A stretch of DNA of 64,000 nucleotides. Origin: Nostoc carneum NIES-2107 (lineage in GTDB: Bacteria; Cyanobacteriota; Cyanobacteriia; Cyanobacteriales; Nostocaceae). The notes under the pieces are model-generated. The model was given only the letters and a program-made list of their open reading frames with translations, had not been told where the DNA came from and made no database searches. The stretch is from NCBI GenBank assembly GCA_002368155.1, contig AP018180.1:7186561-7250560 (forward strand). Reading direction: 5' to 3'. Positions 56,923 through 64,000 of the stretch are shown piece by piece (position 1 is the stretch's first letter; every line of letters starts with the position of its first letter). A program made the translations under genes and the position numbers.

Positions 56923-57474
56923 ATAGAGGCTAGAGGCTAGAGTTTAGTTTGATCGTTCATAGCGGGTGGTGGGCCGCCCGTAGATATGCTCATAAAAAGT
57001 GTGGTGGAGCCAGTTAATTGCTACACCCCTATTAGGAAGCTACGCGTAGCGTCTTCGTTAGCAAAGGCGGCGCGTTGCGGTATTTTGTTTTGTCTAGATA
57101 TTTGAAATTCCTGACTGCTAGATACATGCAGTATCTTCTTTTAGCATGGATAATTGGTGTGTAGCATTGCCCACAAATTCACAATCGGGATTTGAGGAAA
57201 AAACATCTTCCAACTTCCAATAATCATTTTTCTATTCAAAAAGTAAATTTCATCACTATTCAATTATTGGTAAGTATGAGGAAATCATCAATAAAATCGG
57301 GTTTAGCATCTGCTAAATCCGATTTATTTTTGGGTTATATTGCTCATCTATTAAGTAACTAATTTTCACATTTTCTCCGTATTCATAAAGCTTTTATATA
57401 ACAAAGATTTTTATTTACCTTGTCTTTACAGAAAATCGAAAAAATCTAGTTAGATTATTTACGGAGAAAGATAA
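56923..57474. other. Intergenic region with repeats and a terminator-like hairpin
   Basis: About 550 bp. GC-rich repeat fragments (about 56950-57085, including CTACGCGTAG) are followed by a hairpin with 15-bp arms AAATCGGGTTTAGCA / TGCTAAATCCGATTT (57294-57325) and ATTTTTG. Upstream of 57475 is the probable promoter of the polysaccharide cluster. Confidence 0.6.
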
Positions 57475-57573
57475 ATGGTAAATAGATTTTTCTCTATTCC
57501 AGGTGCAATCGCTTCATTAGCAACGAAAAAGTTAATTATTAAACTACCTGCAAATCTTGAGGAAATTGCATGA
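57475..57573 (+). CDS. 32-residue leader ORF coupled to rfbF
   Basis: [25 protein letters not shown], with a good ribosome site (CGGAG about 10 nt upstream). Its TGA overlaps the rfbF ATG as ATGA (57570-57573), the usual sign of translational coupling. rfbF has only a weak GAGG site inside this ORF. No similarity recognised; it could be a real leader peptide, or the remnant of a longer gene. Confidence 0.5.
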   Translation: MVNRFFSIPGAIASLATKKLIIKLPANLEEIA

Positions 57574-58343
57574 AAGCAGTGATTTTGGCTGGTGGTCTGG
57601 GTACACGCTTAAGTGAAGAAACAAGTATCAGACCTAAGCCGATGGTGGAAATTGGTGGAAAGCCAATTTTGTGGCACATCATGAAGATTTACTCTGCCCA
57701 CGGCATTAATGATTTTATTATTTGTTGTGGATATAAAGGTTACGTCATTAAAGAGTACTTTGCGAATTACTTCTTGCACATGTCAGATGTCACCTTTGAT
57801 ATGCGTTTTAACCAGATGAATGTGCATTCTGGATATGCTGAACCCTGGCGTGTGACCTTGGTAAATACGGGTGATAACACCATGACAGGTGGACGCTTAA
57901 AGCAAGTCAGAGAACATTTAGGTAACGATACTTTTTGCTTTACCTATGGTGATGGTGTTTGTGATGTAAATATTACAGAACTAATTAAGCTGCATAAAGC
58001 ACAAAATACTCTAGCCACACTGACTGCAGTACAACCTGCAGGACGTTTTGGCGCAATTTCTTTGGGACAAGAACAAACTAAAATTACTAGTTTTCGTGAA
58101 AAACCTGAAGGTGACGGTGCTTGGATTAATGGCGGTTATTTTGTTTTAGAACCACAAGTAATCGACTTTATTGCTGATGACAGTACAGTTTGGGAAAAAG
58201 AACCATTAGAAAAATTAGCAGATATGGAACAGTTATCTGCTTACAAACATAATGGTTTCTGGCAACCAATGGACACATTACGTGATAAGAATTATCTCGA
58301 AGACTTGTGGAAGAGTGGTCAAGCACCTTGGAAAGTATGGTAG
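57570..58343 (+). CDS. rfbF: Glucose-1-phosphate cytidylyltransferase
   Basis: Makes CDP-glucose from CTP and glucose 1-phosphate, the first step toward CDP-linked 3,6-dideoxyhexoses or other branched sugars of surface polysaccharides. 257 residues: nucleotide motif [36 protein letters not shown], and the product-site [11 protein letters not shown]. Full length. The usual partner rfbG (CDP-glucose 4,6-dehydratase) is not next to it in this window; the following genes are an FAD oxidase and glycosyltransferases. Confidence 0.95.
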   Translation: MKAVILAGGLGTRLSEETSIRPKPMVEIGGKPILWHIMKIYSAHGINDFIICCGYKGYVIKEYFANYFLHMSDVTFDMRFNQMNVHSGYAEPWRVTLVNTGDNTMTGGRLKQVREHLGNDTFCFTYGDGVCDVNITELIKLHKAQNTLATLTAVQPAGRFGAISLGQEQTKITSFREKPEGDGAWINGGYFVLEPQVIDFIADDSTVWEKEPLEKLADMEQLSAYKHNGFWQPMDTLRDKNYLEDLWKSGQAPWKVW

Positions 58344-58556
58344 TAGAATATTTAAGAGTTGCGAGATGAATCAATTTTGGATTTTGGACTTTGGATTTTA
58401 GATTTATTCCCAGTCTCTTGCTGATTGTCAAGTGCCTATAAATCTAGATGATTGAAAATAGTTAAAAATTAGATTTTCAATATAAAATCCCAAATTTAAA
58501 AATCTAAAATTCGCTAAACTCTTAAATTGGTTGTTTTTAAAGGTGCGATAATACTA

Positions 58557-59768
58557 ATGTACGACTTTGCAATTATTGGTGGGGGAATCGTTGGACTTTC
58601 TACAGGGATGGCTTTAGGCAAACGCTATCCCAATGCCCGCATTTTAGTATTAGAAAAAGAAAGCAAATGGGCATTTCACCAAACAGGTAATAATAGCGGT
58701 GTAATTCACTCAGGAATTTATTATAAGCCTGGCAGTTATAAAGCTAAATTTTGCCGTGACGGTGCTAATTCAATGGTGGAATTCTGCCGAGAATATGGCA
58801 TTGCTCATGAGATTTGTGGCAAAGTAATTGTGGCAACTTCAGATGCAGAAATACCACGCCTAGAAAATCTCTACAAACGCGGCTTAGAAAATGGCATTAA
58901 AGTCCAAAGAATTAGTCCAGAAGAAGTTAGAGAAATTGAACCCCATGTCAGTTGCGTCGCTGGCATTAAAGTATTCTCTACAGGTATTGCTAATTACAAG
59001 CAAGTTAGCGAGAAATACGCTGAGTTAATTCAACAGCAAGGAGGCGATTTACGCCTCAACACCAAAGTAGAGAAGATTAGACCTAGTGGGAAAAATCAGG
59101 TACTAGAAACCAACAATGGTAGCTTTGAAACTCGGTTTGTAATTAATTGTGCCGGATTACATAGCGATCGCGTGGCGAAATTAGGTAATGTGGAACCACA
59201 AGCGAAAATAGTACCCTTCCGGGGAGAATATTACGAACTCACCCCAGAAAAACGCTACCTGGTGAAAACTCTGATTTACCCAGTACCTAACCCAGATTTT
59301 CCCTTCTTGGGTGTCCACTTTACTCGCATGATTGATGGTAGCGTTCATGCAGGCCCCAATGCTGTATTGAGCCTGAAACGCGAAGGTTATCACAAAACTG
59401 ACTTCGACTTGCGTGATTTTGCTGAGGTAATGACTTATCCTGGTTTCTGGAAACTAGCAGCCAAACACGCTGATGAAGGAATTCAAGAAATTATCCGTTC
59501 CTTCAGCAAAGCTGCCTTTGTGAAGAGTTTGCAAAAACTCATTCCCGAAGTGCAAGCCCAAGATTTAGTTCCTACCCATGCGGGAGTTCGCGCTCAAGCT
59601 TTGATGAATGACGGTAAGCTAGTGGATGACTTCTTGATTATCCCAGGGCAAAACTCTATTCATGTTTGCAATGCGCCTTCACCAGCCGCCACGTCTTCTC
59701 TAGAAATTGGCAAAGCAATTGTGGCGCAAGTTCCTGAACCATCACATCTAGCAGCATCGGTTATTTAA
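58557..59768 (+). CDS. lhgO: L-2-hydroxyglutarate oxidase-like FAD protein
   Basis: 403 residues from ATG 58557. FAD-binding GGGIVGLSTGMAL at the start, QTGNNSGVIHSGIYYKPGS (LhgO/DadA-type), FVINCAGLHSDRVA and the C-terminal HAGVRAQ..FLIIPG..CNAPSPAATSSLEIG. Members oxidise L-2-hydroxyglutarate to 2-oxoglutarate and feed electrons to quinones. Its place inside a polysaccharide cluster is unusual, so another 2-hydroxyacid or sugar-acid substrate is possible. Confidence 0.88.
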   Translation: MYDFAIIGGGIVGLSTGMALGKRYPNARILVLEKESKWAFHQTGNNSGVIHSGIYYKPGSYKAKFCRDGANSMVEFCREYGIAHEICGKVIVATSDAEIPRLENLYKRGLENGIKVQRISPEEVREIEPHVSCVAGIKVFSTGIANYKQVSEKYAELIQQQGGDLRLNTKVEKIRPSGKNQVLETNNGSFETRFVINCAGLHSDRVAKLGNVEPQAKIVPFRGEYYELTPEKRYLVKTLIYPVPNPDFPFLGVHFTRMIDGSVHAGPNAVLSLKREGYHKTDFDLRDFAEVMTYPGFWKLAAKHADEGIQEIIRSFSKAAFVKSLQKLIPEVQAQDLVPTHAGVRAQALMNDGKLVDDFLIIPGQNSIHVCNAPSPAATSSLEIGKAIVAQVPEPSHLAASVI

Positions 59769-59813
59769 CCCATCAAGGGTATCTGATATTTTGCAGCATT
59801 CTCAATAGGCATA

Positions 59814-59833
59814 GGGTGGGCACTGCCCACCAT
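59814..59833. repeat. GGTGGGCAcTGCCCACC palindrome
   Basis: Short GC-rich palindrome 45 bp after the FAD oxidase gene; resembles dispersed cyanobacterial palindromes and may act as a transcription end. Confidence 0.55.
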
Positions 59834-59988
59834 ATCCATATTTCTGAGTTTCGCAATATCTCTCTCTAAATTGCCTCTCTCTGAGTCTTCCTTGCTGCTG
59901 TAGTTATTGATTTTCAACTTCACCTGTGTGCTGATAGAATCCCATTTTCAATTCCCAACATCAGCTAACAAATATCTAGGTGAAAGTT

Positions 59989-60930
59989 ATGAAAGTTATA
60001 TCAGATATGCAGCCAATTGCTGTTGTTTGCGCTGCTGATAATAACTATGCAATGCCTCTGGCGGTAACAGTACGGTCTGCACTTGCCAATATTAAAAGTA
60101 ATCGCCAGATATGCTTATATATCCTGGATGGCGGAATTAGTGAATTCAACAAGCGTAAGATTATTAAATCATTCCCCCCAGAGCAAATTGATATTTCATG
60201 GCTCAAGATAGATAATCAACTGTTTGAAAATTTGGTTTTAACCAGACATTTAACAGTTACTTCTTATTATCGGTTATTGATTACCAAATTTTTAAGCCAG
60301 AAAGTAAATAAAATAATTTATCTGGATACAGATATGGTAGTAACAGGCGATTTAGAAGAACTATGGAACATTGATTTAGGGGATAATTACGCCTTAGCTG
60401 TCCAAGATGATGTTGAATTATATATTTCTATGTCAGAGGGGTTGAGGAATTATCATAAGTCCGGAATTTCTCCAGATGCAAAATATTTTAATTCCGGTCT
60501 TTTGGTAATTAACCTAGAAAAATGGAGAAGCGAAGCAATCGGAGAAAAGGTCATTGAATATATTAGACAAAATCGAGAGTATGTGAGAAATGATCAGGAT
60601 GGACTAAACGCAATTCTGGCAGGTAAATGGCAAGAAATTCATCCGCGATGGAATCAAATGCCGAGAATTTATAATTATTCATCCTGGAAAGAAAGTCCTT
60701 TTGCTGAAGATATTTATAACGAGCTATTGCATCGACCCTACATTATTCACTTTACAAATTCTCCTAAACCTTGGTGTGCGGGATTGCGAGTGGAATGTAA
60801 ACATCCTAAAAAGCATTTGTTCTTCCAATATCTAGATATGACAGCTTGGTCAGGATGGCGAGATACATTTGGGAGACGCTTGGGTCGAAAATTTATGAAA
60901 TTGGCCCGCATCAATACCTCAAAACTCTGA
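59989..60930 (+). CDS. Glycosyltransferase family 8
   Basis: 313 residues. GT8 core: AVVCAADNNYAMPLAVTVRSAL, the metal-binding DxD in IIYLDTDMVV (about residue 115), KYFNSGLLVINLEKWR and DQDGLNAIL, then HFTNSPKPW near the end. LPS-type galactosyl/glucosyltransferases have this pattern. AGGTG lies 8 nt before ATG 59989; the GTG at 59980 arises from a 9-bp duplication (GAAAGTTAT twice). Donor sugar unknown. Confidence 0.9.
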   Translation: MKVISDMQPIAVVCAADNNYAMPLAVTVRSALANIKSNRQICLYILDGGISEFNKRKIIKSFPPEQIDISWLKIDNQLFENLVLTRHLTVTSYYRLLITKFLSQKVNKIIYLDTDMVVTGDLEELWNIDLGDNYALAVQDDVELYISMSEGLRNYHKSGISPDAKYFNSGLLVINLEKWRSEAIGEKVIEYIRQNREYVRNDQDGLNAILAGKWQEIHPRWNQMPRIYNYSSWKESPFAEDIYNELLHRPYIIHFTNSPKPWCAGLRVECKHPKKHLFFQYLDMTAWSGWRDTFGRRLGRKFMKLARINTSKL

Positions 60931-61029
60931 ACTCATGTGAAGAAGAAATAGGCAAAATTCAAGAAGATTTTTGCGCCTATTTAGTAATAGCAAACACAAG
61001 CAACTCATCAATACAAAGGCTTCACAACA

Positions 61030-62058
61030 ATGAAAGTATTAGTCACTGGTACAGAAGGTTATCTTGGTTCTTTATTACCTCCTCTGTTAATGGAAAGAGG
61101 ACATGAAGTTTTAGGAGTAGATACAGGTTTCTATAAAGCTGGCTGGTTATTCAACGGTACTGATGTGACAGCCAAAACCTTAAATAAAGATATCCGCAAC
61201 ATTACACTTAAAGACTTACAAGATATTGATGCGATAGTTCACATGGCGGAACTGTCTAACGATCCCACTGGACAACTATCGCCTACCATCACCTACGACA
61301 TCAATCATCACGGTTCAGTACGCCTAGCTAAGTTAGCTAAAGAAGCAGGTATACGTCGCTTTGTATATATGTCTTCTTGTAGTGTTTACGGAGTAGCTAC
61401 CGAGGGTGATGTCACAGAAGAATCTCCTGTCAATCCCCAAACAGCCTATGCAGAATGTAAAACTTTGGTAGAACGAGATGTCATGCAGCTAGCTGATGAT
61501 GATTTCTCTCCTACATTTATGCGAAATGCTACAGCTTTTGGGGCTTCGCCGAGAATGCGGTTTGATATTGTTTTAAACAACCTAGCTGGTTTGGCATGGA
61601 CTAGCAAAGAAATCAAAATGACTAGTGATGGTACACCTTGGCGGCCATTAGTTCATGCATTAGATATCTGCAAAGCAATTGTTTGTGTCTTAGAAGCACC
61701 CCGTGATATTGTACACAGACAAATCTTTAACGTTGGGGATACTGCAAACAACTATAGAGTGAGAGAAATCGCAGAAATCATTGCAGATGTCTTTACAGGC
61801 TGTCAATTGTCTTTTGGCGATAACGGTGCAGACAACCGCAGTTACCGGGTATCTTTTGAAAAAATCAACACCATGCTACCCGGATTTAAGTGTGATTGGA
61901 ATGCTCAATTAGGTGCCGAACAGCTATTTAAATTGTTCAGTCAAATAGATATGACTGAAGATACTTTCTTGTTCAGAGGATTTACAAGATTAAAGCAATT
62001 AGAGTATCTAATTCGCACCCAACAAATTGACAAAGACTTTTTCTGGCAAAAAAATTAG
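61030..62058 (+). CDS. Extended SDR: NAD-dependent epimerase/dehydratase
   Basis: 342 residues. Rossmann motif TGTEGYLGSLL, the HMAELSNDP segment, the serine in MSSCSVYG and the catalytic YAECK (Y-x3-K, about 139-143) are intact, so a nucleotide-sugar epimerase, dehydratase or reductase is predicted. It sits in the cluster where rfbG would be expected, but its motifs are not specific for CDP-glucose 4,6-dehydratase. Substrate undetermined. Confidence 0.9.
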   Translation: MKVLVTGTEGYLGSLLPPLLMERGHEVLGVDTGFYKAGWLFNGTDVTAKTLNKDIRNITLKDLQDIDAIVHMAELSNDPTGQLSPTITYDINHHGSVRLAKLAKEAGIRRFVYMSSCSVYGVATEGDVTEESPVNPQTAYAECKTLVERDVMQLADDDFSPTFMRNATAFGASPRMRFDIVLNNLAGLAWTSKEIKMTSDGTPWRPLVHALDICKAIVCVLEAPRDIVHRQIFNVGDTANNYRVREIAEIIADVFTGCQLSFGDNGADNRSYRVSFEKINTMLPGFKCDWNAQLGAEQLFKLFSQIDMTEDTFLFRGFTRLKQLEYLIRTQQIDKDFFWQKN

Positions 62059-62083
62059 TACCTCTGTGCGAAATTCATAATTT
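62057..62083 (+). repeat. Copy of short dispersed motif AGTACC-CTGTGCG
   Basis: AGTACCTCTGTGCGAAATTC starts at the stop codon of the SDR gene; related copies lie at 6426 and 13183. Confidence 0.4.
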
Positions 62084-62118
62084 CAGCAGGTATAGACATT
62101 AAGCTGGCTTACTTTATA

Positions 62119-62188
62119 ATATCCCCGACTTACTCAAAAAGTCGGGGATATGAGCAAAAATCAAAAACCTTCGCCACTAGGTTTTTGA
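62119..62188 (+). terminator. Two consecutive hairpins after the SDR gene
   Basis: First: ATATCCCCGACTT / AAGTCGGGGATAT (62119-62151), related to the nrdJ hairpin. Second: TCAAAAACCT / AGGTTTTTGA (62161-62188) with a T-run in the arm. Together they probably end the upstream transcript. Confidence 0.75.
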
Positions 62189-62335
62189 TTATCTTTGGTA
62201 TGGCATGAAATAACCCAATGTTTAGAATGCTAAATTATAGCTAAAAAAGGGAAATTATCCGGAAATATACTCTACATAGAGAATTATCTCTTACAAGAAT
62301 TTATTTTTCTAATTAATGAGCTTTTAAAGAAGGCA

Positions 62336-63352
62336 ATGAATAAATTACTAACAATTGCTATTCCTACTTATAATCGAGCGGAATTATTAGATAAGCAGTT
62401 AGCTTGGTTAGCTGAAGCTATTAAAGGTTTTGAATCTGATTGTGAAATTTTAGTTTCCGATAATTGCTCTACAGATAAAACTTCAGAGGTTGTAAAAAAG
62501 TGGCAAGCTATACTCAGCCATATCACCTTTAAGTCTCACCGCAATGCTGAAAATTTAGGCGTAATGAAAAATATTCTTTACTGCCTTAATGCTGCCACAA
62601 CTAAATATGTTTGGACAATTGGTGATGACGATCCGATTCAAAACCGAGCTATTGCTTATGTCATCAACAAAATCAAGAAGCATGAAGATTTATCATTATT
62701 ATTTCTCAACTTTTCTGGACGCAATAAAATTACTGGTGAAGCAGTTCATCCACCAACAATAGTAGGTAATCGTTGGTTTGATGCTGATAGTGAAGATGGT
62801 CGTGGTGATGGCAAGGCAATATTTGAACATTGCTTTGCTAAAAGCGTCGGTGCGGTCATATTTCTCACAGCTACAATCTATCGCGCTGATTTAGTGAAAG
62901 CCGCTCTACAACGCTGGCCAAATGCTGCAAATAATTGGATATGTTTAGCATATTTAGCAGGTTATTGTGCCGCTCATGGCAGTGTGATTGTCACCAAAGA
63001 GACTTTTTTAGAATGTATTGTTGGTGTGAGTTATTGGCAGAAAGAGCCAAGGTCTGCACTGTTAATGCAATACAAACATATCCCTGAAGTAATTTTGAAG
63101 CTGGAAGAGAGCGGGTATTCTAAACAATTTTGTAAAAGAATGCTTTTGCAAAATGGTAAGGAAGCGAATTTAAGAGTATTTTTCGGCGCTTTAAGAAGAT
63201 GGCCTGTATCTGCTGTGAAAACAGTTGTTCCTTTTATAGCTTTGATAGGATTAGCAATGTTTGATGTCATAGCTATTAAAGAAGCGAGTATGGCAGAAAC
63301 AGCAGAAGTATGTACTCACCAAGTTCAAAAAAAAAGAGAATTAAACCTCTGA
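62336..63352 (+). CDS. Glycosyltransferase family 2
   Basis: 338 residues. GT-A fold: LTIAIPTYNRAELLDKQL at the start, ILVSDNCSTDKT, and the metal-binding acidic cluster WTIGDDDPIQ (about residue 100). A hydrophobic segment near the end (VVPFIALIGLAMFDVIAI) could anchor it to the membrane. Probably adds a sugar in surface polysaccharide assembly. AAGG lies just upstream of the ATG. Confidence 0.9.
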   Translation: MNKLLTIAIPTYNRAELLDKQLAWLAEAIKGFESDCEILVSDNCSTDKTSEVVKKWQAILSHITFKSHRNAENLGVMKNILYCLNAATTKYVWTIGDDDPIQNRAIAYVINKIKKHEDLSLLFLNFSGRNKITGEAVHPPTIVGNRWFDADSEDGRGDGKAIFEHCFAKSVGAVIFLTATIYRADLVKAALQRWPNAANNWICLAYLAGYCAAHGSVIVTKETFLECIVGVSYWQKEPRSALLMQYKHIPEVILKLEESGYSKQFCKRMLLQNGKEANLRVFFGALRRWPVSAVKTVVPFIALIGLAMFDVIAIKEASMAETAEVCTHQVQKKRELNL

Positions 63353-63382
63353 ATTAATCTGAAATCAACAAGGATTATTATC

Positions 63383-64000
63383 ATGTTGCAAACTATTAAA
63401 CGTAAAGTATCTGCGCTGTATTCTGACTTAGCTTGTGCCTTAGCTAGATGGAAACATAGAAAAAATCTCCCATCATTAGCAGAATGCGATCGCGCTATTC
63501 TTAAGGCTCTCAAAAAGGATGGAGTATATGCTACAACCCTGTCTGATTTAGGGCTAAACTCTACTTCCGAATTACTCCAGGCTGCTTATCATCAATTATC
63601 CCAGATGGAAAAAGCCAATAACGACGAGCTAGACGAAAGGTGGCCCCAGATTTATACAGTTACAGACATTCCTGCAATCTCTGCTTGGGCTACAGAAAAA
63701 CGGCTACTCAACATTATTGAAAATTACATCGGTCTTCCTGTTAAATTTCATGGTGTACATTTACGCAAAGATTTTCCTAGTGACCATCAATTTGGCACAT
63801 TGCTTTGGCACAGCGATGCGGAAGACAGACGGATTATCAAAATCTTTCTTTCCCTGAAAGATGTAGATGAGAAAACAGGGCCTTTTGAATATATTCCCCG
63901 TTCTTTAACTTCTGTATTCAGGTGGCAATACTATTGGCTGTACTACAAGCTTTGGCAGTTAAGCTATATGGGAATTGATGATGAAATCGTCAAAAAAGCC
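63383..64000 (+). CDS. Phytanoyl-CoA dioxygenase-like protein (partial)
   Basis: 206 codons from ATG 63383 run off the window with no stop. The iron-binding HxD motif of Fe(II)/2-oxoglutarate oxygenases is visible as LLWHSDAEDRRIIKIFLSLKDVDEKTGPFEYIP, matching PhyH-type proteins. The N-terminal 100 residues are helical (LAECDRAILKALKKDGVYATTLSDLGL). Its place after two glycosyltransferases suggests tailoring of a surface glycan or lipid; substrate unknown. The distal His and Arg lie beyond the window end. Confidence 0.8.
   Translation, partial: MLQTIKRKVSALYSDLACALARWKHRKNLPSLAECDRAILKALKKDGVYATTLSDLGLNSTSELLQAAYHQLSQMEKANNDELDERWPQIYTVTDIPAISAWATEKRLLNIIENYIGLPVKFHGVHLRKDFPSDHQFGTLLWHSDAEDRRIIKIFLSLKDVDEKTGPFEYIPRSLTSVFRWQYYWLYYKLWQLSYMGIDDEIVKKA

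Overview
The window is a chromosomal segment of a filamentous, probably heterocyst-forming cyanobacterium (Nostoc/Anabaena/Calothrix-like). The evidence is: photosynthesis genes (psaE, ndhO, psb28, a helical carotenoid protein, a PAP/fibrillin gene); the fbp-tal-zwf-opcA order typical of Nostocales; many HIP1 octamers (GCGATCGC); and numerous 7-bp short tandem repeats of the GGGGACT/GGTAATT/CCCCAGT kind between genes. No rRNA, tRNA or CRISPR array was recognised.

Left part (0-13 kb): a secreted protein, cysE, a PPOX-family flavoprotein, then a B12-dependent class II ribonucleotide reductase (nrdJ). nrdJ is split in its active-site NPCGE motif by a 1,153-nt element with the hallmarks of a group I intron (exon ending in U, intron ending in G, a P1 helix and a 6-bp P10 helix). 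The intron carries a PD-(D/E)XK-type homing endonuclease. A small conserved protein, an RRM protein (rbp) and the oxidative pentose phosphate cluster fbp, tal, zwf, opcA follow.

Accessory island (13.4-24.5 kb): on the minus strand lies a three-gene set: a putative winged-helix protein, a P-loop ATPase and a DUF1802-like PD-(D/E)XK nuclease. The ATPase is cut by a 1,125-bp IS630-family element. Removing the IS and one TA restores an exact 636-codon frame. Next come a lipoprotein, a small tandem-repeat protein, and a locus of two tiny ORFs and an 809-aa NACHT NTPase. Each of these three genes is preceded by a cluster of 10-bp direct repeats (consensus CTNATTNCCG), and one also by a nested RNA-like hairpin. 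These two loci are the best candidates for undescribed biology.

Core part (24.5-50.5 kb): mdh, ndhO, mutM, psaE, a fibrillin gene, a DUF3134 gene, mraY, moaB, psb28, dtd, a His-rich CobW-type GTPase, cysS (with a heptamer repeat array inside the reading frame), an antitoxin with a truncated PIN toxin, tldD/tldE (pmbA), a glycosyltransferase, dapB, cobH/cbiC, a TPM/Psb32-like protein, DUF948 and YtxH proteins, a large hybrid histidine kinase, and a helical carotenoid protein.

Right part (50.7-64 kb): a CheY-like regulator and a PATAN (PatA-like) response regulator; a vWA-PP2C-kinase triad (TerY-P type); then a cell-surface polysaccharide cluster: a 32-codon leader ORF coupled to rfbF, an LhgO-like FAD oxidase, a GT8 glycosyltransferase, an extended SDR, a GT2 glycosyltransferase and a phytanoyl-CoA-dioxygenase-like gene that runs off the window.
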